Positions 26,699 to 33,148 of a DNA stretch of 33,148 bases are shown here, in pieces. The translations under genes were made by a program, and so were the position numbers. The notes beneath the pieces were generated by a model. The model made no database searches and had not been told where the DNA came from. It saw only the letters and a program-made list of their open reading frames with translations. This stretch comes from an uncultured Verrucomicrobiota bacterium. Its GTDB lineage: Bacteria > Verrucomicrobiota > Verrucomicrobiae > Opitutales > Opitutaceae. The DNA lies in the NCBI GenBank assembly GCA_946482165.1, contig CAMLQS010000014.1, positions 1-33,148 of the forward strand, written 5' to 3'. The first letter of the stretch is position 1; the number at the start of each line of letters is the position of its first letter.

Positions 26699-28084
26699 CT
26701 ATTTTCCGATACAGAAAGTCGAGAAGAGCGAATCAAGCATCCGCTCGTTGTCTACGCGTCCAGCGATCTCGCCAAGCGCATCCATGGCGGAACGCAGGTC
26801 GGCTGAAATCAATTCAATAGGGTGGGGCGGGGTGGCGCGAAGCCCGTCCACCGCCGCCCGAAGATTAATCTCGGCACGCCGCAGGGCGTCCGCATGACGG
26901 GCGTTTACGGCCAACTGCTCCTCCTGCACCAGAGAAGGGGCCAGCGAGTCCGCCCGCGCGACGATCATCTCCCGTAATTCCGCCAAACCCATCCCGGTTT
27001 GCGCCGAAACATAAATCTGAGGCAGAAGAGAGGCCACCAAGGGCGGATCAGGCAGAAGGTCGGCTTTGTTGAGGACCAATAATGTATTATCAGGCCGCAA
27101 GAACGCGCCCGTTTCCGGCGACGGAACCGGCAGGGCGAGGGTGCAATCAACAACCCAAAGAACCAAGTCGGCCTCATGGAGCCGCTCCATCGTCTTCTCC
27201 ATACCCCTTCGCTCGATCTCCCCCGGATCCGGATTCAGGCCCGCCGTGTCGATCAGCCGAAGAAGATGCGCCCCCACCTGAAGCGGTTCCTCAAGGAAGT
27301 CTCGCGTGGTGCCTGGTTCGGGACTCACCAAGGCTCGGTCCCGACCAACCAGTGCATTCAGCAAACTGCTCTTCCCAGCATTGGGCGCCCCAACAAGCAC
27401 GGTCTTGAGCCCGTCGCGAAGCAGATCCCCGTAACGATGGGTCGCCAGGAGGCGTTTTGTTCCACGTAGAACATCCCCAACGCCGTCAATCACCCGCCGT
27501 CGGTCTTCGGCCGGAAGGTCCTCGTCGGGAAAATCGATGTAGGCTTCAACCCGGGCAAGCATGGCTAGAAGCCCCTGAATCAGGCTCTCCAAGTGGCGCC
27601 CCAAGGCCCCTTCGAGTTGGCGATGCGCGGCGGCGAGAGCCCGCTCGCTGCGGGCGTGAATCAAATCCATGACGGCCTCCGCCTGAGTGAGCTCAATCCG
27701 CCCAGACAAAAAAGCCCGTCGCGTAAACTCCCCCGGCTCCGCAGCACGGCACCCTCGCTCGAATAGATCCCCCAAGATAAGTTGGGCGATCAGCGGGTTG
27801 CCATGCGGGGTTAGCTCCAAAACGTCGTCTCCGGTCGCAGTTCGTGGACCAGGGAAAAACGTCCAAACCAAATCGTCCAGTATCCGACCACTCAGCGATT
27901 CATAGCGTGCATGGACGGGTCGCCGCTCGGGAAGGGTAGGGGAGGCTCGCCTGAAAACACATGCCGCCAGTTCACGGCACGCAGGTCCGCTCACGCGGAT
28001 TAGCGCCAAAGCGGACGTTCCCGTGGGTGTGGCAAGAGCGGCAATGGTCTCGTTCATAGACGGTTGTTGATGGTGAGTCGGCAC
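26699..28084 (-). CDS. mnmE: tRNA modification GTPase MnmE
   Basis: 461 residues from the GTG at 28084, chosen because AAGGAGG ends 10 bases upstream and the preceding stop is only 4 bases away; the ATG at 28057 (452 residues, MNETIAALATPTG) fits the family N-terminus better and cannot be excluded. The N-terminal tetrahydrofolate-binding domain contains GEFTRRAFLSGRIELTQAEAVMDLI. The G domain shows GAPNAGKSS (Ala for the usual Val), GTTRDFLEE, DTAG and NKAD. The C-terminus ends in the conserved FCIGK, whose Cys is needed for modification activity. With MnmG it modifies wobble uridine. It follows the PHP-family gene and precedes mnmG. A one-mismatch parS copy lies in the coding sequence. Confidence 0.95.
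   Translation of the reverse strand: MPTHHQQPSMNETIAALATPTGTSALALIRVSGPACRELAACVFRRASPTLPERRPVHARYESLSGRILDDLVWTFFPGPRTATGDDVLELTPHGNPLIAQLILGDLFERGCRAAEPGEFTRRAFLSGRIELTQAEAVMDLIHARSERALAAAHRQLEGALGRHLESLIQGLLAMLARVEAYIDFPDEDLPAEDRRRVIDGVGDVLRGTKRLLATHRYGDLLRDGLKTVLVGAPNAGKSSLLNALVGRDRALVSPEPGTTRDFLEEPLQVGAHLLRLIDTAGLNPDPGEIERRGMEKTMERLHEADLVLWVVDCTLALPVPSPETGAFLRPDNTLLVLNKADLLPDPPLVASLLPQIYVSAQTGMGLAELREMIVARADSLAPSLVQEEQLAVNARHADALRRAEINLRAAVDGLRATPPHPIELISADLRSAMDALGEIAGRVDNERMLDSLFSTFCIGK
27458..27473. promoter_or_regulatory. parS-like site with one mismatch
   Basis: TGTTCCACGTAGAACA differs from the perfect parS copy at 25821 by one base (G to A in the right arm). It is 1637 bp away from that copy and lies inside mnmE. 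A weaker ParB site or a decaying one are both possible. Confidence 0.55.
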
Positions 28085-28088
28085 CCTC

Positions 28089-28922
28089 TCAATCCCTCCT
28101 TAAGGAGGCCATCGCCAGGTCCAAAGGGATCGGATGACGGCAGCGATCCAGAACGATATTCACTTCCCGGTAACCCATCGATTGCAGCACAGCGAGCGCC
28201 TCGGGGAATCGATCCCCAACTCGTTCGGGCCGGTGGGCGTCCGCACCAAGAACCATCGGAATACCGCGTTCCCGCATCAACTTTAGCTGCGCTTGCCCGG
28301 GATTCATCTCCCGCACCGCTTTTAGCATTCCGCTGGTGTTTAACTCCATCGCCACCCCGGTGGCCGCAATTCTATCAAGCGCCCTTTCGATAAAGGGCTG
28401 TATTCTTGGAAAGTGCCATTCCAAGGGAGCCTCGTTTTTAATCAGGTCGGGGTGAGATAGGGTGTCGAAAAGCCCGCACTCGGCGGCCTGGGCAAGATGT
28501 TCGTAATAGACTTGCTGGTAGGCAAATACATCGCCCGTAAAATACCGTTCGCGATAAAAACCCATCTGATAGTGAACGCTTCCCAGCACATGGTGAAGCG
28601 GGACACGCCGGTGGAGCTTCTCCAACCATGGCTCGATGCCGGGGAAGTAATCGCTCTCCAATCCGAGCCGCACATCCAAACGCCCTGCGTAAGCGTCCCG
28701 CGCGCGTTCGACCATGCCGACATACGTGTCGAACTCGGCGTCACTCATACGCACGTCCGCGGACCAGCCATTGGGCAACGGCGCGTGGCAGGTAAATATG
28801 ATCCCGCGCAACCCCCGCAACAACGCGATCGCGCAGTAGTCCTCCGGGGCTCCCACCGCGTGTTTGCACAGCGGTGTATGGCAGTGTGATTCGTAAAGGA
28901 TCGGTGCGGACGCGACGGACAT
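28089..28922 (-). CDS. PHP-domain phosphatase, histidinol-phosphatase-like
   Basis: 277 residues. The start at 28922 has GGAGG six bases upstream (28929-28933). PHP metal-binding motifs are in order: ESHCHTPLCKHA near the N-terminus, FTCHAP, GLESDY, GSVHY, LSHPDLIK and GADAHRPERVG near the end, the pattern of HisJ/HisK-type histidinol phosphatases. That family removes phosphate from L-histidinol phosphate, the penultimate step of histidine synthesis, with a trinuclear metal centre in the cytoplasm. No other his gene is in the window, so a different small phosphoester substrate is possible. The stop at 28089 lies four bases from the mnmE GTG, which indicates an operon PHP-mnmE-mnmG. Confidence 0.85.
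   Translation of the reverse strand: MSVASAPILYESHCHTPLCKHAVGAPEDYCAIALLRGLRGIIFTCHAPLPNGWSADVRMSDAEFDTYVGMVERARDAYAGRLDVRLGLESDYFPGIEPWLEKLHRRVPLHHVLGSVHYQMGFYRERYFTGDVFAYQQVYYEHLAQAAECGLFDTLSHPDLIKNEAPLEWHFPRIQPFIERALDRIAATGVAMELNTSGMLKAVREMNPGQAQLKLMRERGIPMVLGADAHRPERVGDRFPEALAVLQSMGYREVNIVLDRCRHPIPLDLAMASLRRD
28095..28101 (-). promoter_or_regulatory. Shine-Dalgarno AAGGAGG deciding the mnmE start
   Basis: On the - strand AAGGAGG lies in the last codons of the PHP gene, 10 bases before the GTG at 28084. The alternative ATG at 28057 is 37 bases from it and has no ribosome site of its own. This favours GTG initiation and translational coupling. Confidence 0.6.
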
Positions 28923-28996
28923 GGGAATCCTCCAAAATGGGACCGCCTATGATCCGGGCGCAAATCGAAGCGCAGCCGAAACCATGCCCGGCAGCG

Positions 28997-29019
28997 AAAA
29001 AGCCGGGCTTGGCCGGGCT
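28997..29019 (-). terminator. Imperfect terminator after the SpoIIE-type phosphatase gene
   Basis: On the - strand an AGCC...GGCT stem (29019-29001) with one C-C mismatch and an inner GGC/GCC continues around loop CAA and is followed by TTTTT (29001-28997). It starts six bases after the stop codon at 29025. The gap to the PHP gene is short, so that gene's promoter would sit in about 70 bp. Confidence 0.55.
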
Positions 29020-29024
29020 CCGGG

Positions 29025-31403
29025 TCACCGCGCCCTGATCAGAAGCAAAGCTCGATCATCGTGCCGCGGGGCGAGCGTGCAAAACTGCCGCAGATAGCGA
29101 TCCACCCTTCGCAAGATCTCGGGCAGCGGCTCCTTCTGATGCCGGCGCAGGCTGTCCGCCAGTCGATCACGACCGAACTCCTCGCCCGCGGCGTTGCAGG
29201 CTTCGTTCACGCCGTCGGTGTAAAGCGCCAACAAATCGCCCGCGTCGACGACGACCCGCCCCTCGTCGAGCGTCACCTCGAAAAGTTCATCGGGCGCCAT
29301 GCCCAGCGCCATTCCGCCATCGCCCAGAAGCACGGGCGCGCCGCCGGCCTCGCGCAAAAGCAGGGCCGGCTCGTGACCGGCCCGGCAGAAGCGCAGCGCC
29401 AGTGTATCCAAGTTAAGGATACCGTAGAAGAGCGTGATATACATGCCCGGCGGCATATCGGGCTGAAGGGCGCGGTTCACGCGCCGCAACACGGCCGCCG
29501 GCGAAAGTTCGCCCGGGGCGCAGAGCCGCAGGCTCGCGCGGCACGCCGCCATCATGAGCGCGGCGGGAGCGCCTTTTCCGGAGACATCGGCGATCACAAA
29601 ACCGTGATGCCTGTCGTCGACGGGAAGCACGTCGTAATAGTCGCCGCCGAGTTGTTGCGAAGGCTGCGAAAGCACTTCGACCTCGATCCGCCCGAGCGGC
29701 GGAAACCGGCTGGGAAGAAGGTGCTGCTGCACGTCCCGCGCGAGCGCGAGCTCTCGCTCCTGGGCCTCTCTCGCACCGGCCTCGGCGGCCTTTCGCGCGG
29801 TTACATCGGTTATAAGACCCTCGTGGTGAGTCACTTCACCAACATCGCTCACGCGCACGATCGTATGATCGTCGACCCAGCGAACCGAGCCGTCGGCGCA
29901 TTGGATGCGATACTCCTGGTTATACTCGCTGTGCCCGGCGGAAGCGTGCGCATCGACCTCGGCGCCCACGCGCTCCCGATCATCGGGATGGGTGATGTCG
30001 CGAAAGCTGAGACGCCGGGAAGTCAGATCCTCCGGGGTGTAGCCAAACTGGCGAATGCTCGCGGACACGAACTCCACCGGCCAACTCCCGCCCTCCGCAC
30101 GCCAAAGCACCACCACGGACGGCGAGCGATCGACGATGCGCGCCATCTCCTCCAGACGCGCGAGCGCGGTCCGGAGCTCCTGCTGGGCCTGGCGCCGGAT
30201 CGAGATGTCGCGTCCGACGCCGAAAAAAGCGCGGCGTTTGTCCCGGTCGGTGTAGGCCGAGCCGGTCGAGGCGTGCCAGATCCAGCGGCCGTCGCGGTGC
30301 CGGGTGCGATACTCGATGCCTTCGCCGTCCCCGCCGGTCGCGAGCGTGCGTTCGAAAAACTCGTCCCAGAGTCCGACGTCATTCGGATGGATAAACGCTC
30401 GAAACGGCGTGCCGATAACCTCGTCAACCGGGTGCCCGAGTTTCGAGGTCCAGGCCTGCGATACGAATTTCACCCGGCCTTCCGGCGTCAGCGCGTAGAG
30501 AATCTCGCTGGCCGTTTGAATGTATGTGCGCCAGCGCGCTTCGGTGCGCCGAAGTTCGTCTTCGGCAAAACGCCGCGCCGTGATGTCCTCCAGCATCGCG
30601 AAATGATGCGTGACCCGGCCGCTTCCCGGAGCGCGGACGACCACCACCGTGAGGATGCCCCAGACGATGCCGCCGCCCGGGTGAAGATAGCGTTTTTCCA
30701 GGACGAAGGAGTCCCGCTTGCCCGCATAGATCTCCGTATTCATTTCGTCCTGACGCTTCCAGTCGTCCGGGTGGGTGACGCGTTGGACGTTCCGGATGTC
30801 CGCCGCCTCCTCGGGCGTGAGGCCGATCAGCTCGCAGAAGCGTCGATTGACGTGATTGATGCCTGCGTTGCCGTGCTCGTCCACCTCGCGCCAGCTCAAG
30901 CCGATGGGAGAGTGGTCGAACAAGAGCTGCAGCTCACGGGTCTTTTGCGTGAGCTGCCGCTCCACGTTGATAAGACGGGTCACGTCGGTCCGGACGGAAA
31001 GATAGCCCAGGCGCCGCCCGCCGAGGCCGAGCAGCGGAATGATGGTCGAGTGGACCCAATACAGGGCCCCGTCCTTGGCGCGGTTGCAGATGGTGCCCTT
31101 CCAAATCTCGCCCGCTATGATGGTCTGCCACAGCGCCACGTAGAACGAATCGGGATGCTGTCCCGATTTCAGAATACGGTGCGTCTGCCCGATCAGCTCG
31201 GCCTCGGTGTAGCCGGAGATCTCGCAGAAGCTGCGGTTGACATAACGGATCACTCCTTCCGGGTCGGTGAGCGCGACGATCGCATGGTCGTCGAGACCCT
31301 GTCGAAGCCAGGCAAGCAGCATGGGCTCGTAGGCGTCGAGGGTGGTGTCCAGCGACATCGCGTTGGCGTCGGGCATGGTTGTTGGGGAAGGATTACGAAA
31401 CAT
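29025..31403 (-). CDS. Multi-PAS sensor with SpoIIE/RsbU-type PP2C phosphatase domain
   Basis: 792 residues, no membrane segment or signal peptide, so cytoplasmic. Four PAS domains are seen at about 35-150, 164-285, 294-410 and 421-534, each ending in a PAC-like (E/V/L/I)DI/DVTxR motif. A short helical linker (RKAAEAGAREAQERELALARDVQQHLLP) leads to a SpoIIE PP2C domain (about 560-792) with metal-binding LGGDYYDV, IADVSGKG and a late DDRALLLI block. Such proteins dephosphorylate STAS anti-anti-sigma factors in partner-switching cascades in response to redox, light or ligand signals. No anti-sigma or STAS gene is visible here. It starts 15 bp after the ABC permease stop and is probably cotranscribed. 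Other starts at 31376 or 31358 are possible; none has a clear ribosome site. Confidence 0.88.
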   Translation of the reverse strand: MFRNPSPTTMPDANAMSLDTTLDAYEPMLLAWLRQGLDDHAIVALTDPEGVIRYVNRSFCEISGYTEAELIGQTHRILKSGQHPDSFYVALWQTIIAGEIWKGTICNRAKDGALYWVHSTIIPLLGLGGRRLGYLSVRTDVTRLINVERQLTQKTRELQLLFDHSPIGLSWREVDEHGNAGINHVNRRFCELIGLTPEEAADIRNVQRVTHPDDWKRQDEMNTEIYAGKRDSFVLEKRYLHPGGGIVWGILTVVVVRAPGSGRVTHHFAMLEDITARRFAEDELRRTEARWRTYIQTASEILYALTPEGRVKFVSQAWTSKLGHPVDEVIGTPFRAFIHPNDVGLWDEFFERTLATGGDGEGIEYRTRHRDGRWIWHASTGSAYTDRDKRRAFFGVGRDISIRRQAQQELRTALARLEEMARIVDRSPSVVVLWRAEGGSWPVEFVSASIRQFGYTPEDLTSRRLSFRDITHPDDRERVGAEVDAHASAGHSEYNQEYRIQCADGSVRWVDDHTIVRVSDVGEVTHHEGLITDVTARKAAEAGAREAQERELALARDVQQHLLPSRFPPLGRIEVEVLSQPSQQLGGDYYDVLPVDDRHHGFVIADVSGKGAPAALMMAACRASLRLCAPGELSPAAVLRRVNRALQPDMPPGMYITLFYGILNLDTLALRFCRAGHEPALLLREAGGAPVLLGDGGMALGMAPDELFEVTLDEGRVVVDAGDLLALYTDGVNEACNAAGEEFGRDRLADSLRRHQKEPLPEILRRVDRYLRQFCTLAPRHDDRALLLIRAR

Positions 31404-31418
31404 GCCGCGGGCGCGGGC

Positions 31419-32309
31419 TCAACCTTTGAGCGCGCCGGCCGCGATGCCGCCGACAAGCTGTCGTTGCAGAAGCGCGTAGATCAGAAGAATTGGCAAGGTA
31501 ACCACGACCAATCCCGCAAATAGCAGAGCCTGATCGCCTCCGTATTGCGCGGTGATGGCGAGATTCGCGAGCCCGAGCGGCAGCGTGCGCGCGTCTCCCG
31601 CCCCTCCGCCGACCAGCATGAACGCGAAGAAATATTCCTTCCAGATGCCGATGAACTGGAAAATCGCGACGGTCACGAGTCCCGGCCGCGCGAGCGGCAG
31701 CATCACCCGATAAAACGCGGCGAACTCCCCGCAACCATCCACGACCGCCGCCTCGTAGAGCGCCCGGGGCAGTCCGCGGAAAAAACCGGCCAGAATAAAT
31801 ACCGCGAAAGGCAGGCCGTTGGCCGCGTAAACGAGGATCAGGCCGAGTCGCGAATCGAGCAGACCCAGCGCGCGCAGTTCAAAAAAGAGCGGCACCATCG
31901 CCAACTGCGCGGGGATCATGAGCCCCGCAAGGAACAGCGCGTAAGCCGCGCGCCCCAGCGGCAGACGAAAACGCGCCAGCGCGTAGGCCGCCGGCGCCGC
32001 CAGCGCGAGAATGAGGGCGACCGAGACGCAGGTGACCAAAGCGGAATTGAAAAAGTAATCGCCCAGGCGCGCGCCTTCCCAAGCGCGGGCATACGCGCCG
32101 ACATCGGCTTCGGCCCAAGTCGGCGGCATGAGAGGATCGCGCAAGATCGCCCTGTCCGACTTCAGGGACGAGTAGGCGACCCAGACCATCGGCAAGATCG
32201 TCCAAGCCGCGTAGGCGAGCAGGACGAGCCCGAGAAAAAGTCCCGACACGCGGAAGCGTCGCCGCCTGGACACAGGGGCGGGGGAGGGAAGCGGGGAGAC
32301 TTCGTTCAC
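31419..32309 (-). CDS. Carbohydrate ABC transporter permease, MalG/UgpE-like
   Basis: 296 residues. The GTG at 32309 is chosen because it overlaps the upstream permease stop (GTGA). Six membrane segments are predicted, the first at VSGLFLGLVLLAYAAWTILPMVWVAYSSLKS, a classic MalG-type start. The EAA loop that docks on the ATPase reads EAAVVDGCGEFAAFYRVMLPLARP. It would form the inner-membrane channel with the upstream permease for uptake of an oligosaccharide or sugar; the substrate is not readable. The partner ATPase and binding protein are not in the window. No frameshift is apparent. Confidence 0.92.
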   Translation of the reverse strand: MNEVSPLPSPAPVSRRRRFRVSGLFLGLVLLAYAAWTILPMVWVAYSSLKSDRAILRDPLMPPTWAEADVGAYARAWEGARLGDYFFNSALVTCVSVALILALAAPAAYALARFRLPLGRAAYALFLAGLMIPAQLAMVPLFFELRALGLLDSRLGLILVYAANGLPFAVFILAGFFRGLPRALYEAAVVDGCGEFAAFYRVMLPLARPGLVTVAIFQFIGIWKEYFFAFMLVGGGAGDARTLPLGLANLAITAQYGGDQALLFAGLVVVTLPILLIYALLQRQLVGGIAAGALKG

Positions 32310-33148
32310 AGCTCCACCGCCTCCTTTCGCGTCGCGCGCAGCACGGCAAGGCTCGCGATCAAAACCATCAGGAAAAGCAGCACAGCGATCGCCGCGGCGC
32401 GACCCACCTGAAATTCGGTGAAGAGCGTCCCGACCATGAAAGTTCCCAGCGTGTGCACGCCCGCGGAGGGATCCTGCGAAGTGAGCAGCCAGACGAGTTC
32501 GAAGGCGTTGAGTCCGCCAATCACGAGAAACACCGCCGAGATCACCAACACCTCGCGAATGAGCGGCAGCGTGACAAAGAAGAACTGGCGCAGCTTTGAG
32601 GCGCCATCGAGCTCCGCGGCTTCGTAGAGCTCGTTCGGCACCGCCTGCATCGCGGCGAGGTAAAGCACCAGGTTGAAGCCGCAGGCCATCCAGAGATAGA
32701 TCGGCACGAGCGACCAATAGAGGTTGGACTGCGCGAGCCACGCGTGCCCGTGAAACGAGTGGAACCAGTTCTCGACGGCGCGCGGTCCGTGCAGGAACTC
32801 GACCAAGTCTCCGCACGCCACGAGCGTGGCGTTGACCAAACCGCTGGTCGGCTCGTAGGCCGCCAGCCAAATGAGCGCGGCCGCGATGCCGCCGAGCAAA
32901 TTCGGAAACAGCAGCACGACGCGCAGCGTTCCCGCGCCCTTTCCGCCGCGATGCACATAAGCCGCCAGCCCCAGCGCCACCGGCACGACGACGAGCGGCG
33001 GCACGAACATCAGGAAAAGGTTGTTCCGCAGGGCGGACCAAAAAACATCGCTCTCGAGCAGCAGCCACCGAAAGTTGAAACGGCCGGCCCAGGACATTTC
33101 ACCAAAACCATCCCAGCGGGTGAAGGCCCACCCAAAGGCCGCAAGCCC
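32306..33148 (-). CDS. Carbohydrate ABC transporter permease, MalF/UgpA-like, 5' end outside window
   Basis: The frame is open to the window edge; upstream of the first Met (33097) it still reads TRWDGFGE, a conserved permease N-terminal block, so the true start lies beyond 33148. Visible part is 280 codons with about five membrane helices. The EAA loop reads YEAAELDGASKLRQFFFVTLPL. It pairs with the MalG-like subunit encoded directly downstream with a four-base overlap. In this context it may import products of pectin breakdown, but it is separated from the CAZymes by the mnm genes, so that link is inference. Confidence 0.9.
   Translation of the reverse strand, partial: GLAAFGWAFTRWDGFGEMSWAGRFNFRWLLLESDVFWSALRNNLFLMFVPPLVVVPVALGLAAYVHRGGKGAGTLRVVLLFPNLLGGIAAALIWLAAYEPTSGLVNATLVACGDLVEFLHGPRAVENWFHSFHGHAWLAQSNLYWSLVPIYLWMACGFNLVLYLAAMQAVPNELYEAAELDGASKLRQFFFVTLPLIREVLVISAVFLVIGGLNAFELVWLLTSQDPSAGVHTLGTFMVGTLFTEFQVGRAAAIAVLLFLMVLIASLAVLRATRKEAVEL

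Noticed and set aside
28497..28508. ATGTTCGTAATA, matching 12 bases of the 25-bp palindrome at 15728.
   Set aside because: Only the left half and centre match; the right arm is absent and the codons are ordinary for the PHP protein, so it is likely chance.

Overview
This is a GC-rich window with no rRNA or tRNA gene that I can see. It most resembles a chromosome segment of a Verrucomicrobiota bacterium of the Opitutaceae type. That assignment is inference: it rests on the many secreted CAZymes without any SusC/SusD pair, the long immunoglobulin-domain secreted proteins ending in a calcium-loop module plus an R-L-F-x-R-L tail, and a pseudopilin with the H-X9-DG motif typical of Planctomycetes-Verrucomicrobia genomes.

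Region 1 (1-15683, + strand) is a pectin-degradation locus. In order it holds a GH28 polygalacturonase (cut by the window edge), a GH43 lipoprotein, a GH3 beta-glycosidase with PA14 domain, a fused CE12-CE8 esterase, a single-domain CE8 pectin methylesterase, a 1191-residue Ig-repeat secreted protein preceded by a pseudoknot-like RNA leader, a pseudopilin, and a GH95 alpha-L-fucosidase/galactosidase. The first five genes are tightly spaced and probably form one operon. Together they could de-esterify homogalacturonan and rhamnogalacturonan, cut the backbone and trim arabinose, xylose and fucose/galactose side chains.

Region 2 (15684-24505) continues the pectin theme on the - strand: a 1479-residue multidomain pectin methylesterase and a 1257-residue PL1 pectate lyase with Ig repeats. 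They converge on GH95. Related LacI-operator-like boxes lie upstream of both genes, and a perfect palindrome in the convergent gap also occurs inside the GH43 gene.

Region 3 (24506-28922, - strand) is housekeeping: a PHP-family phosphatase, mnmE and mnmG. A perfect parS centromere site lies inside mnmG and a one-mismatch copy inside mnmE, which suggests an origin-proximal position. mnmG also carries an in-frame insert bounded by an 11-bp inverted repeat.

Region 4 (28923-33148, - strand) holds two sugar ABC-transporter permeases (the first cut by the window edge), followed after 15 bp by a four-PAS SpoIIE/RsbU-type phosphatase and an imperfect terminator.

The observations most likely to be new are the pseudoknot leader, a roughly 290-residue domain present three times in two oppositely oriented proteins, a shared C-terminal module that in one protein is interrupted by a copy of that protein's own N-terminal domain, the repeated 15-bp palindrome, and the in-frame element in mnmG. 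No gene-free stretch exceeds 300 bp.
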